In this document: one piece after another, positions 26,104 through 34,865 of the stretch
Numbering within the stretch: the stretch's first letter is position 1
How the letters are laid out: every line of letters begins with the position of its first letter
From: VAZQ01 sp034669045
Lineage (GTDB): Bacteria; Pseudomonadota; Alphaproteobacteria; Rhizobiales; Xanthobacteraceae
Direction of reading: 5' to 3'
Assembly: GCA_034669045.1 (NCBI GenBank)
Contig: JAXDOD010000080.1
Coordinates: 1-64,000, forward strand
DNA: 64,000 nt
Translations under genes and position numbers: made by a program
Notes under the pieces: model-generated
Databases searched by the model: none
What the model was told of the DNA's origin: nothing
The model's input: only the letters and a program-made list of their open reading frames with translations

Positions 26104-28443
26104 ATGGACCAGCACGCGCATTCACACGATGAGCCCGCGCTGGCGGCCGGCGCCGTCGATCCGGTCTGCGGCATGAGGGTCGATCCGCACAAAACACCGC
26201 ACCGCCACAGCCACGAAGGCCGCCCTTATTACTTCTGCTCGGCCGGCTGCCGAACCAAGTTCGCGGCCGACCCGGCAAAATATCTGGCGCACGGCGCGCA
26301 CAAGCCCGAGCCTCGCGAGCCCGTCCCGGCGGGCGCGATCTACACCTGCCCGATGCATCCGGACGTCCGCCAGGTCGGACCCGGCACCTGCCCGATCTGC
26401 GGCATGGCGCTCGAGCCCGACATCGCCACCGCCGACGCCGGCCGCAACCCCGAGCTTGCCGACATGACGCGGCGGTTCTGGATCGCACTGACGCTTACAA
26501 TACCGGTGGTCGCACTCGAGATGGGCGCGCACGTGTTCGGCGCGCATGCGTGGATCGATCCGGTCCTGTCGAACCGGCTGCAGTTCGCCTTCGCGACGCC
26601 GGTGGTGCTGTGGGCCGGCTGGCCGTTCTTCCTGCGCGGTGCGCAGTCGCTGGTCACGCGCAACCTCAACATGTTTACGCTGATCGCGATCGGAACCGGC
26701 GCGGCTTATCTCTACAGCGTGGCCGCAACGCTGTTGCCGGGAGTGTTTCCGGCCGCGATGCGCGGACATGGCGGCGCGGTGCCGGTCTATTTCGAAGCCG
26801 CCGCGGTGATCACGGTCTTCGTCCTGCTGGGCCAGGTGCTGGAACTGCGCGCGCGCGAAGCGACCTCGGGCGCCATCCGCGCGCTGCTCGATCTCGCGCC
26901 CAAGTCGGCGCGGCGCGTGCGCGAGGACGGCACCGACGAGGAGGTTGCGCTTGAGGCGGTCGCGGTCGGCGACCTTTTGCGCGTGCGGCCCGGCGAAAAA
27001 GTCCCGGTCGACGGCGAGGTGGTCGAGGGCCGCTCCTCGATCGACGAGTCGATGGTGACCGGCGAGTCGATGCCGGTCACCAAAGACCGCGGCGCCCGCG
27101 TCATCGCCGGCACGATCAACCGATCGGGCTCGTTCGTGATGCGCGCCTCGAAGGTCGGGCGCGACACGCTGCTCGCCCGGATCGTGCAGATGGTGGCGGC
27201 AGCGCAGCGCTCGCGCGCGCCGATCCAGCGGCTCGCCGACCAGGTATCGGGCTGGTTCGTCCCGCTCGTCCTCGTGACCGCGGTCGTGGCGTTCACCGCC
27301 TGGGCCCTGTTCGGCCCGGAGCCCCGCCTCGCTTATGGCCTCGTCGCGGCCGTGAGCGTCCTGATCATCGCCTGCCCCTGCGCGCTCGGTCTCGCGACTC
27401 CGATGTCGATCATGGTCGGCGTCGGGCGCGGCGCGCAGATGGGCGTTCTGATCAGGAACGCGGAGGCACTCGAACGCATGGAGACGGTCGATACCCTCGT
27501 AGTCGACAAGACCGGCACCCTGACCGAAGGCAAGCCCAAGGTCGTCGCCATCGTGCCGGCGCCGGGCTTCGACGAGGCTGAAGTCTTGCGGCTCGCAGCC
27601 GGCGTGGAGCGCGCGAGCGAGCATCCGCTGGCGGCGGCCATCGTGGCGGCCGCGACCGAGCGCGGCATCGCGCCGGCGCGTGTGCTCGGTTTCGACGCAC
27701 CGGCCGGCAAGGGCGCGATCGGGATGGTGGAGCGCCGCCGCGTGGCCCTGGGCAACGCCAAATTTCTCGCCGAGCTTGGCATCGCGACCACGGCGCTTGC
27801 TGGCGAGGCCGAGCGGCTGCGCGGCGACGGCGCCACTGCGATCTTCGTCGCCGTCGACGGCCGGCTCGCGGGCGTGATCGCCGTCGCCGACCCGGTGAAG
27901 GAGACGACGCCCGCAGCGCTCGACGCACTCAGGCGCGCGGGCCTGCGCATCGTGATGCTCACCGGCGACAACCGCACCACCGCGCTGGCGGTGGCGCGCC
28001 GCCTGGGCATCACGGAAGTCGAGGCCGAGGTGCTGCCCGAACACAAGAGCGACGTGGTCGCGCGCCTGCGCCGCGAGGGCCGCGTGGTGGCGATGGCGGG
28101 CGACGGCGTCAACGATGCGCCCGCGCTCGCCGCGGCCGACGTCGGCATCGCCATGGGGACCGGGACCGATATCGCGATCGAGAGCGCCGACATCACGCTG
28201 GTCAAGGGCGACCTCACCGGCATCGTTCGCGCCCGCACGCTGTCGCGCGCCGTCATGCGCAACATCCGGCAGAACCTGGCCTTCGCCTTCGCCTACAACG
28301 CCGCCGGAGTGCCGATCGCCGCCGGCGTGCTTTATCCGGCGTTCGGGCTGCTGCTTTCGCCGGCGGTCGCGGCGGCGGCGATGGCGCTGTCGTCGGTGAG
28401 CGTGGTGGGCAATGCGCTGAGGCTGCGCCGGATGCCGCTTTAG
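26104..28443 (+). CDS. copA: P1B-type copper-translocating ATPase
   Basis: 779 residues from the ATG at 26104. It exports Cu(I) from the cytoplasm using ATP. Instead of HMA domains it has an N-terminal YHS domain (about 15-60: VDPVCGMRVDPHK, YYFCSAGCRTKF) and a heavy-metal-binding HMBD (YTCPMHPDVRQVGPGTCPICG). Then come the P-type core: TGES, ion site CPC in IACPCALGLATP near 424, DKTGT near 468, the SEHPLA motif and MAGDGVNDAPAL. A C-terminal MAMSSVSVV-like stretch (AMALSSVSVVGNALRL) with the Cu-ATPase NxxxYN (FAYN) supports copper specificity. Controlled by divergent csoR. Confidence 0.94.
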   Translation: MDQHAHSHDEPALAAGAVDPVCGMRVDPHKTPHRHSHEGRPYYFCSAGCRTKFAADPAKYLAHGAHKPEPREPVPAGAIYTCPMHPDVRQVGPGTCPICGMALEPDIATADAGRNPELADMTRRFWIALTLTIPVVALEMGAHVFGAHAWIDPVLSNRLQFAFATPVVLWAGWPFFLRGAQSLVTRNLNMFTLIAIGTGAAYLYSVAATLLPGVFPAAMRGHGGAVPVYFEAAAVITVFVLLGQVLELRAREATSGAIRALLDLAPKSARRVREDGTDEEVALEAVAVGDLLRVRPGEKVPVDGEVVEGRSSIDESMVTGESMPVTKDRGARVIAGTINRSGSFVMRASKVGRDTLLARIVQMVAAAQRSRAPIQRLADQVSGWFVPLVLVTAVVAFTAWALFGPEPRLAYGLVAAVSVLIIACPCALGLATPMSIMVGVGRGAQMGVLIRNAEALERMETVDTLVVDKTGTLTEGKPKVVAIVPAPGFDEAEVLRLAAGVERASEHPLAAAIVAAATERGIAPARVLGFDAPAGKGAIGMVERRRVALGNAKFLAELGIATTALAGEAERLRGDGATAIFVAVDGRLAGVIAVADPVKETTPAALDALRRAGLRIVMLTGDNRTTALAVARRLGITEVEAEVLPEHKSDVVARLRREGRVVAMAGDGVNDAPALAAADVGIAMGTGTDIAIESADITLVKGDLTGIVRARTLSRAVMRNIRQNLAFAFAYNAAGVPIAAGVLYPAFGLLLSPAVAAAAMALSSVSVVGNALRLRRMPL

Positions 28444-28462
28444 CGGCGGCGCGCTCGCAGCA

Positions 28463-28867
28463 TTACCGGATCACGGTATTGCTGCGCCAGGTCGAAGGCG
28501 TCAGGCAATCCTTGGTGCGCGCGGTGGCTTCGATCACGCGCTGTTCCTCTTGGACCGCGACATAGTCCGTCCGGTAGGCCACGGTGCTGATGATGGCGCC
28601 GCCCGCCTCGCGCTCGGCCTTGGCGATCAGGGTCCGCAGCTCCCCTTCACGGTCGGCCAGGCGCTTGGTGGCGGCGGCGAGCTGCTCGCAGGTGCTGTAC
28701 TGATACTTGCCGGGATCGCCAAAGACCACGAGACCGTCGACACCGGACACGCAACCGCCGAGGAGCCCGCCGAGCGCCAGCGCCACGAGCGCGCAGGCGC
28801 CGCCGCGAGCAAGCGGCCCGCCCGCGGTCCTGGCGCCGGTGATGCGATTGCGTCTATGTCCCGACAC
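28463..28867 (-). CDS. Small lipoprotein of unknown function
   Basis: About 134 residues from a GTG at 28867 with AAGGAC upstream. A lipoprotein signal (ACALVALALGGLLGGC) places the acylated Cys near residue 34. The mature part has YSTCEQLAAATKRLADREGELRTLIAKAE, a helical segment likely to form a coiled coil, then VAYRTDYVAVQEEQRVIEATARTKDCL; the two cysteines may pair. Homologues in Bradyrhizobium are hypothetical. It lies between the copA 3' end and tRNA-Leu. The start is uncertain because the frame continues upstream into the tRNA. Confidence 0.65.
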   Translation of the reverse strand: MSGHRRNRITGARTAGGPLARGGACALVALALGGLLGGCVSGVDGLVVFGDPGKYQYSTCEQLAAATKRLADREGELRTLIAKAEREAGGAIISTVAYRTDYVAVQEEQRVIEATARTKDCLTPSTWRSNTVIR

Positions 28868-28982
28868 CGATGCGAAGTCCTTTGGCAGACAGGTCTTGCA
28901 CGCAGCCGTAAATATTCCGTGGAGCCCCGGCACGGCCGGGAATTGCATGGCAAATGCGCCGATATTACGCCGCACCCCATCG

Positions 28983-29068
28983 TGGTGCGGACGGCGGGAC
29001 TTGAACCCGCACGGGGTTGCCCCCAAGGGATTTTAAGTCCCTTGCGTCTACCGTTTCGCCACGTCCGC
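28983..29068 (-). tRNA. tRNA-Leu (anticodon TAA)
   Basis: A full cloverleaf: 7-bp acceptor GCGGACG / CGTCCGC, D-arm with GGTAGACGC, anticodon stem AGGGA / TCCCT with loop CTTAAAA (anticodon TAA), a long class II variable arm GGGGGCAACCCC, T-arm GCGGG-TTCAAGT-CCCGC, discriminator A and an encoded CCA end. Confidence 0.97.
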
Positions 29069-29106
29069 GCGCGCCGCTTCTAGCACGCACCGGGGGCGAA
29101 TGCCTG

Positions 29107-29180
29107 CCGTTCGTGTCCCGGGCGCAGCGCAACACGAAGCGTGGCGCCGTGCTGCGCTCCGGCTCTCCCTGGGATCGTTG
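29107..29180. repeat. Dispersed GC-rich repeat fragment
   Basis: Contains GTGTCCCGGGCGCAGCGC and CGTGCTGCGCTCCGG, the same word family as the 90-bp repeats at 58333 and 59886 and the fragment at 60049-60074. Degenerate and without coding potential. It fills the gap between tRNA-Leu and the cupin gene. Confidence 0.5.
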
Positions 29181-29254
29181 CGCCTTGCGGCGGCGTCGGA
29201 TCAGCGGTGCGCATCGCGCTTCGCGCTCATGCCGCACCGCGTCGGGGACAAGAT

Positions 29255-29698
29255 TCAGGCCTTGATCATCGCGCCCCAGACGCTTTCCCAATCGGTGCCG
29301 TTCGAATCGGTCACGCGGCCGTCGCGCTCGTGGAACTTGTTGGGGATCTGGAACATCGCCAGCGTCAGCCCGCCCTCCGGCGCCCAGGCGACGTGGCGGC
29401 TGCTGGCCGGACGCCAGACGAACTCGCCGGGGCCGACGTCGAGACCGGCATCCGGGCCGTCCTTGTCGACGAGCCTGCCTTCGAGGACGTAGGTCTGCTC
29501 GATCTTGACGTGCTCGTGGTCGGGCAGCACGGCGCCGGGCGCGAATCGCGTGAGCACGGTGACGAGCCCGCTGTCCGGATCGAACAGCAGCGTCTTCACC
29601 TCGCAGCCGGGAAAGCGCGTCTTCTGCCATTCCATGGTGGCGGGGCGGACGTGGCGCGCGCGCGTGTCGGTTCTGTCCTTCGGCGTGATGGCATCCAT
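29255..29698 (-). CDS. Cupin-domain protein (ChrR-like)
   Basis: 147 residues forming one small beta-barrel. Metal-site motif PDHEHVKIEQTYVLEG gives two histidines and a glutamate; the second half GEFVWRPASSRHVAWAPEGG supplies another histidine. It resembles anti-sigma ChrR-type cupins in sequence flavour but has no anti-sigma zinc module. Probably a metal-binding dioxygenase-like or sensing protein of unknown substrate. ATG at 29698. Located between tRNA-Leu and gpt, all on the minus strand. Confidence 0.8.
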   Translation of the reverse strand: MDAITPKDRTDTRARHVRPATMEWQKTRFPGCEVKTLLFDPDSGLVTVLTRFAPGAVLPDHEHVKIEQTYVLEGRLVDKDGPDAGLDVGPGEFVWRPASSRHVAWAPEGGLTLAMFQIPNKFHERDGRVTDSNGTDWESVWGAMIKA

Positions 29699-29762
29699 GG
29701 CGGGCCTCGGTCGTTCTGTTCAGCGGCGTGGTCGCGACCATAGCACCGCCCCTTCCGCGCGC

Positions 29763-30314
29763 CTACGATCCGCCCTCCTTGATCGGCGGCTGGAACGCGA
29801 GGCCGGTGTCCCACGGAAAGAAGATCCAGGTGTCCTGCGACACTTCGGTGATGAAGGTGTCGACCAGCGGCCGGCCCATGGGCTTGGCATAGACGGCGGC
29901 GAAATGAGCGTCGGGCAGGAGATCGCGCACCAGCCTGGCGGTATTGCCGGTATCGACCAGGTCGTCGACGATGAGCACGCCCTTTCCACGCCCGCCGCCG
30001 AGTGCCGCGATGTCGGGAGCGACGCCCTTGATGAGCCGCACCTCGCCCGGCGTCGTGTGGTCGTAACTCGCCACGCACACCGTCTCGATCAGGCGGATGC
30101 CGAGCTCGCGGGCGACGATCGCGGCCGGCACCAGGCCGCCGCGCGTGACGGCGACGATCGCCGCGAACGGCCCCGCCTCCGCCAGCCGCCACGCGAGCGC
30201 GCGGGCGTCGCGGTGGAACTGGTCCCAGGACACCGGAAACGGCTTGGCCGGAAACGGCTTATGCGGCTGCTGCGGCGACGGCGGCGCTTGCGGGGTGTCC
30301 GGCGTCTGCGCCAT
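29763..30314 (-). CDS. gpt: Xanthine phosphoribosyltransferase
   Basis: 183 residues. Purine salvage: xanthine or guanine plus PRPP gives XMP/GMP. The PRPP-binding loop VLIVDDLVDTGNT and the hood-side motif AVTRGGLVPAAIVARELG are unmistakable; FPWDTGLAFQPP at the C-terminus is typical of the Gpt/XGPRT family. The N-terminal 25 residues are a Pro/Gln-rich extension (PQAPPSPQQPHKPFPAKPFP), longer than in enteric Gpt. It starts only 6 bp after the intradiol dioxygenase gene stops, so they probably share a transcript. Confidence 0.9.
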   Translation of the reverse strand: MAQTPDTPQAPPSPQQPHKPFPAKPFPVSWDQFHRDARALAWRLAEAGPFAAIVAVTRGGLVPAAIVARELGIRLIETVCVASYDHTTPGEVRLIKGVAPDIAALGGGRGKGVLIVDDLVDTGNTARLVRDLLPDAHFAAVYAKPMGRPLVDTFITEVSQDTWIFFPWDTGLAFQPPIKEGGS

Positions 30315-30320
30315 GGGCGC

Positions 30321-30938
30321 TCACGTGGCCAGGTCGAGAACGAAGTCGAACCGCGCCGCCAGCGCTTCGCCGCCAGCGCCGACACGCATCGTGAGCTCGC
30401 GGCGGAAGAGGCCGTCGCGCGCGTTCTGCGGCTCGTTCGGGAAATAGAGTTGCGTGGTCAGGAGCTGTCGGCCGGTCGCCAGCACCTTGATGTGATAGTG
30501 GCGGGTGCGGCCGGGATAGAGCGCCGGCAGGATGGTGCGGAAACGGTAGCGGCCCTGCGCGTCGGTGAGGATGTGGCCGCGATAGCGGAAACCTGCGTTG
30601 TCGTAGTCGCCCTTCTCGTCGGCGTGCCAGAGATCGACCAGCACCTGCGGGACCGCCCGGCAGTTGCGCGCGAGGACGAAACCGGAAAGCTCCACCAGCC
30701 GCGCCTTGGCTCCGGGCTCGATCAAGTCGGCGCGCGTGGGCGACTGCGGCTTGTAGAACGGCCCGTCCATCTGGCGGAGGGTCGGCTCGTCGCCGTCGCG
30801 GCATTCCGGCGTCGGCGAGAGCTCCTGCGCCAGCACGGTCTCCGCCGGGCCGGCCAAGCCGAGGCCGCCGGCGGCGAGCGCGCTACGCAGGATCGCGCGG
30901 CGCGATGGACGATCAGGACGATCAGAACCAGCGGACAT
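30321..30938 (-). CDS. Exported intradiol ring-cleavage dioxygenase-like protein
   Basis: 205 residues from the ATG at 30938, behind AGGAGG. A twin-arginine signal (SRRAILRSALAAGGLGLAG) directs it out of the cytoplasm. The non-haem Fe(III) ligands of intradiol dioxygenases are all present: Tyr112 (GDYDN), Tyr141 (ALYPG), His147 and His149 (RHYHIK). MDGPFYKPQSPTRADL is the usual lead-in. Soluble catechol dioxygenases are cytosolic and larger; exported short forms are common in soil bacteria, with unknown substrates. It precedes gpt in an apparent operon. Confidence 0.87.
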   Translation of the reverse strand: MSAGSDRPDRPSRRAILRSALAAGGLGLAGPAETVLAQELSPTPECRDGDEPTLRQMDGPFYKPQSPTRADLIEPGAKARLVELSGFVLARNCRAVPQVLVDLWHADEKGDYDNAGFRYRGHILTDAQGRYRFRTILPALYPGRTRHYHIKVLATGRQLLTTQLYFPNEPQNARDGLFRRELTMRVGAGGEALAARFDFVLDLAT

Positions 30939-30969
30939 GGCGGGCCTCCTTTGAGCCGAGATCAAGCAT

Positions 30970-31737
30970 TCACCGCGCGCCCCTCACCCGCGTCAGCATC
31001 TCCTCCACCGCGCGCCGCGCGGCGGTGAGCTTCTCCTGGTCGCGCGCGCGCAGCACCACGTTGGTGTTGGGCCCGCGCTGCTCGTCGAAGTACGGATAGC
31101 TGCCGATCGAGACCTCCGGATTGGCCTTGGCGATCTCGCCCAGCGGCGTCCCGATGTCGCCTTCGCGGCAGTCCGCACGCACGGTCTCCGACAGCATGCG
31201 CACGCCGGTCTGGAGCTTCGGCGCCACCTCGTCGAGCATTACCTGCATGATCGAAGGCACGCCCGCCATGACTATGACGTTGCCGAGCCAGAATCCGGGC
31301 GCCGCCGACACTTTGTTGTGAACGAGCTCGGCGCCGGCGGGAATCCGCGTCATGCGCATGCGCGCCTCGTTGAACGCGCCGCCGGTCTGCGCCAGCCGAT
31401 CACCGAGAATCTTGATCGCGCGCGGATCGAAGTCGATAGCGACACCGAACGCCTTGGCCACGCATTCGGCCGTGATGTCGTCATGGGTCGGACCAATGCC
31501 GCCGGTGGTGAACACATAGGTGTAGCGCGCGCGCAGCGTGTTCACGGCGGCGACGATCTCCGCCTCCACGTCACCGATCACGCGGACCTCCTTGAGGTCG
31601 ATCCCGATCCCCGTGAGGTATTCGGCGATGTAGCCGATGTTCTTGTCCTTGGTGCGGCCGGACAGGATCTCGTCGCCGATCACCAGCACGGCGGCGGTGA
31701 TGAGGCCTTGGGAGCTTGAGGAATGGGTCGGCGTCAT
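30970..31737 (-). CDS. CinA N-terminal (molybdopterin-binding-like) domain protein
   Basis: 255 residues from the ATG at 31737. Residues 18-190 are a MoaB/MogA-like MoCF domain: AAVLVIGDEILSGRTKDKN, VFTTGGIGPTHDDITAE, and PAGAELVHNKVSAAPGFW, which are the CinA-N motifs. It lacks the PncC (NMN deamidase) domain that full CinA carries. Family members may act as pyrophosphatases on ADP-ribose or CoA-type substrates; bona fide molybdopterin binding is unproven. Divergent from a TTT receptor gene. Confidence 0.85.
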   Translation of the reverse strand: MTPTHSSSSQGLITAAVLVIGDEILSGRTKDKNIGYIAEYLTGIGIDLKEVRVIGDVEAEIVAAVNTLRARYTYVFTTGGIGPTHDDITAECVAKAFGVAIDFDPRAIKILGDRLAQTGGAFNEARMRMTRIPAGAELVHNKVSAAPGFWLGNVIVMAGVPSIMQVMLDEVAPKLQTGVRMLSETVRADCREGDIGTPLGEIAKANPEVSIGSYPYFDEQRGPNTNVVLRARDQEKLTAARRAVEEMLTRVRGAR

Positions 31738-31874
31738 GACGGTCCTGGCGCTTCCCGCGGGGGTGCGGCGATCGCCTACCCTGCCCTGCCCACGATGAGG
31801 CTTCAAGTCATTGACGATCCGGGGCAGAGTACCGCCAAATGCGGTGGCGGCGTCATCAACCCAACGAGGAACCT

Positions 31875-32903
31875 ATGAAGTCTCATCCGGCGGTTTGTCC
31901 TGGCGTCGTCGCATTGGCGGCCGCGGTGCTTGGCTGCGCACAGCCGGCCGGCGCGCAACCAGCCGACATCATCGACCGCCCGGTGACGATCTATGTCGCG
32001 GGCACGGCGGGTGGAGGCATCGACCTTTATGCCCGCGTCGTCGGCCGGCATTTCGGCCGGCATATCCCCGGCCATCCGACCGTGACGGTGCAGATCATGC
32101 CGGGCGCCGGCGGCATCAGGGCGGCCAACTTCCTCGCCCAGCAGGCGCCCAAGGACGGCACCGCCATCACCACCTTCGCGGGCGGGCCGATCCTCGAGCC
32201 GCTGATCGGCGCGCGCGATCCGGGCTATGACATGAGCCAGTTCACCTGGGTCGGCGCGGTCGCCAAGGACATCGGCGTGTGCATGGCGCTCGGGACGACG
32301 CCGTTCAAGACCATCGAGGACGTGAAGAAGCAGCAGATGGTCGTCGCCGGCACCGGCGCGGGCTCCGAGACCGACACCTGGCCGCTGGCCCTCAACGAGG
32401 TGCTGGGAACCAAGTTCAAGCTCGTCACCGGATATCTCGGCACCCAGGAGACGATCATCGCGATCGAGCGCGGCGAAGCGCACGGCCGCTGCGTGTTCAG
32501 CTACTCGGCGCTCAAGTCCGCGAGGCCCGAGTGGCTGCGCGACAAGAAGATCAACGTGCTCGTGCTGACGGCGCTGGAGCGGCACCCCGAGTTCCCGGAC
32601 GTGCCGACCGTCGTCGAGCTCGCGCCCCGGCCGGAGGACCGCCAGTTGTTCGAACTCATGGTCGGGCCCGGCGCCATGGCGCGGCCGTTCGCGGCGCCGC
32701 CCGGCGTGCCGGCCAACAAGGCGGCGCTGCTGCGGCGCGCCTTCGACGCCACCATGAAGGACCCGGAATTCCTCGCCGACGCCGCAAAAATCCAGGCCGA
32801 CGTGCAGCCGTCGAGCGGCGAGGACGTGCAGAAGCTGGTCACGCGCATTTACCAGACGCCGCGGCCGGTGGTGGAACGCACCAAGAAGATCTTCGCGCAG
32901 TAA
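31875..32903 (+). CDS. Tripartite tricarboxylate transporter (Bug) substrate-binding protein
   Basis: 342 residues from the ATG at 31875, behind CGAGGA. Periplasmic solute receptor with signal peptide cleaved after GAQPA-type sequence. The Bug pattern is present: RPVTIYVAGTAGGGIDLYARVVG, MPGAGGIRAANFLAQQAPKDG and a C-terminal LxxxFDATMKDPEFL. It belongs to the more divergent TctC-like group, differing clearly from the two tandem receptors at 40-42 kb. No TctA/TctB membrane genes are adjacent, so it works with a transporter encoded elsewhere or has a sensory role. Ligand unknown. Confidence 0.87.
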   Translation: MKSHPAVCPGVVALAAAVLGCAQPAGAQPADIIDRPVTIYVAGTAGGGIDLYARVVGRHFGRHIPGHPTVTVQIMPGAGGIRAANFLAQQAPKDGTAITTFAGGPILEPLIGARDPGYDMSQFTWVGAVAKDIGVCMALGTTPFKTIEDVKKQQMVVAGTGAGSETDTWPLALNEVLGTKFKLVTGYLGTQETIIAIERGEAHGRCVFSYSALKSARPEWLRDKKINVLVLTALERHPEFPDVPTVVELAPRPEDRQLFELMVGPGAMARPFAAPPGVPANKAALLRRAFDATMKDPEFLADAAKIQADVQPSSGEDVQKLVTRIYQTPRPVVERTKKIFAQ

Positions 32904-32928
32904 CAAGCCTGCGGCCAGCGCCACAGCT

Positions 32929-33063
32929 TCAACTTGAAGGCTTGCATGAATTCTTACGTCTCAAGTCCAGGATGGTGCTGCTATCGACCAGGACGCTCAT
33001 GTCCCGCGTGTCAGCGCCAGAACGGATCGCGAGTCAGCAATTGGTGACCGGCGACAGCGCCAT
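32929..33063 (-). pseudogene. Possible remnant of a PIN-domain toxin (VapC-like)
   Basis: On the minus strand an ATG at 33000 opens with MSVLVDSSTILDL, like PIN-toxin N-termini, but a stop comes after 23 codons and no acidic catalytic residues follow. Just upstream (33011-33063) another frame reads AVAGHQLLTRDPFWR, like PIN-toxin C-termini, then stops. Together they suggest a decayed toxin locus. Short, permuted matches can arise by chance. Confidence 0.25.
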
Positions 33064-33244
33064 GAACGGTCGGGGATGCCTTCGGCTTGGTCATCGGCCG
33101 CCTAAATCGTCGGCAATGTGGCCGCTCGAGAGTTCCACCGGAGCGGCCGATTGCCCCTTGGGTTGGCGCGGAGTTTGCAGCTAGGATCGCATCAGCACTT
33201 CCGGGCGCGGCTCGCCTTGCCGCCGCGCCTACCGGGGCGTTCGG

Positions 33245-34663
33245 ATGGCGCTTGCGTTCGATGAGATGTCGGGGGCCGACGGGGCGCTGCGTCCCGCCTA
33301 TGACGAATTGTCGCGCTGGCTCAAGGAAGTGCCCCCCGACGTGCTCGACTACCGGCGGCGCGAGGCGGAGCTGCTGTTCCGCCGCATCGGCATCACCTTT
33401 GCGGTCTACGGCGAGGCCGAGGCGCAGGAGCGCCTGATCCCCTTCGACGTGCTGCCCCGCATCCTTTCCGCCGGGGAATGGGACATGCTCCGCCGCGGCC
33501 TCGAGCAGCGCGTCAAGGCGATCAACCTCTACATCAAGGACATCTACAGCCGGCGCGAGATTCTGCGCGCCGGCATCGTGCCCGAGGACCTCGTCTTCCA
33601 GAACCCGGTCTTCCGGCCGGAGATGAACGGCCAGAAGGTGCCGCATGACATCTACGTGCATGTCGGCGGCATCGACGTCGTGCGGGTGGACACCGACACC
33701 TTCTATGTCCTGGAGGACAACGCGCGCACACCCTCCGGCGTCTCCTACATGCTCGAGAACCGGGAAATCATGCTGCGGCTGTTTCCCGAACTGTTCGCGC
33801 GCCACCGGGTGGCGCCGGTCGAGAACTATCCGGATGAACTGCTGGCGACGCTGACCTCGGTGGCGCCCGCCACCTCGGGCGCCGACCCGATCGTGGTGCT
33901 GCTCACGCCCGGCGTCCACAACTCGGCCTATTACGAGCACTCCTTCCTCGCGGACAAGCTCGGCGTCGAGCTGGTCGAGGGCCGCGACCTGTTCGTGAAG
34001 GACGAAATCGTCTTCATGCGCACGACCCGAGGGCCCAAGCGCGTCGACGTGATCTACCGGCGCATCGACGACGATTTTCTCGATCCGCTCGCCTTCCGGC
34101 CGGACAGCGCGCTCGGCGTGCCGGGGCTGATGTCGGCCTATCAGGCCGGCAACGTCACGCTCGCGAACGCGGTCGGCACTGGCATCGCCGACGACAAGGC
34201 GGTCTACAGCTACATGCCGGCGATCATGAAGTTCTATCTGGGCGAGGAGCCGCTGCTCAAGAACGTGCCGACCTGGTGCTGCCGCGAGCAGGAAGGGCTC
34301 GCCTACGTGCTCGACCATCTTGAAGAGCTCGTGGTCAAGGAGGTGCACGGCTCGGGCGGCTACGGCATGCTGATCGGGCCCAAGGCCGACAAGGCCACGA
34401 TCGCCAGCTTCCGCGCCAAGCTCAAAGCCAATCCGAAGAATTTCATCGGCCAGCCGACACTGGCGCTCTCGACCTGTCCGACCTGCGTCGAGGAGGGCGT
34501 GGCGCCGCGCCACGTCGATCTGCGCCCGTTCGTGCTCACCGGCCGCGACCGCGTCCGCATCGTGCCGGGCGGGCTCACGCGCGTCGCATTGAAGAAGGGC
34601 TCGCTGGTGGTCAATTCGAGCCAGGGCGGCGGCACCAAGGACACTTGGGTGCTGGATCGATGA
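33245..34663 (+). CDS. Circularly permuted type 2 ATP-grasp protein
   Basis: 472 residues with the DUF404/DUF407 signature: RRREAELLFRRIGITFAVYG, ERLIPFDVLPRILSAGEW, NLYIKDIYSRREIL, VYVLEDNARTP-like FYVLEDNARTPSGVSYMLENR, and LKEVHGSGGYGM-like VVKEVHGSGGYGMLIGP for ATP binding. ATP-grasp ligases of this group are predicted to form peptide or amide bonds; they resemble glutathionylspermidine-synthase-like enzymes. It is the first of four same-strand genes (alpha-E, transglutaminase, Anbu follow) whose co-occurrence is widely conserved. The product is unknown. Confidence 0.9.
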   Translation: MALAFDEMSGADGALRPAYDELSRWLKEVPPDVLDYRRREAELLFRRIGITFAVYGEAEAQERLIPFDVLPRILSAGEWDMLRRGLEQRVKAINLYIKDIYSRREILRAGIVPEDLVFQNPVFRPEMNGQKVPHDIYVHVGGIDVVRVDTDTFYVLEDNARTPSGVSYMLENREIMLRLFPELFARHRVAPVENYPDELLATLTSVAPATSGADPIVVLLTPGVHNSAYYEHSFLADKLGVELVEGRDLFVKDEIVFMRTTRGPKRVDVIYRRIDDDFLDPLAFRPDSALGVPGLMSAYQAGNVTLANAVGTGIADDKAVYSYMPAIMKFYLGEEPLLKNVPTWCCREQEGLAYVLDHLEELVVKEVHGSGGYGMLIGPKADKATIASFRAKLKANPKNFIGQPTLALSTCPTCVEEGVAPRHVDLRPFVLTGRDRVRIVPGGLTRVALKKGSLVVNSSQGGGTKDTWVLDR

Positions 34664-34865
34664 GTGGCGCAGCAGGGGCAGAGGCGCGGCACGGACCTCG
34701 CGGCAAGGGCTCGCTATTGCGCGCCTTTGCCCACCATTCATCCGATCGGAATCATGCAGGAGCCGTGGCGGGCGAATGCGTCGAACCCGGCGTAGCGCGG
34801 CCGGCAACTGTGCCACGCATTTGCCCACCCGACCGGCGCCGCGCCAGGGACATGGGATAGCCGCC

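Noticed and set aside
28868..29026. An N-terminal extension of the small lipoprotein through the tRNA region
   Set aside because: The extra residues are translated from tRNA-Leu and its flank; the lipoprotein signal only makes sense from the GTG at 28867.
30970..31737. A full CinA competence protein
   Set aside because: The C-terminal PncC/CinA-C domain is absent; only the N-terminal domain is present.
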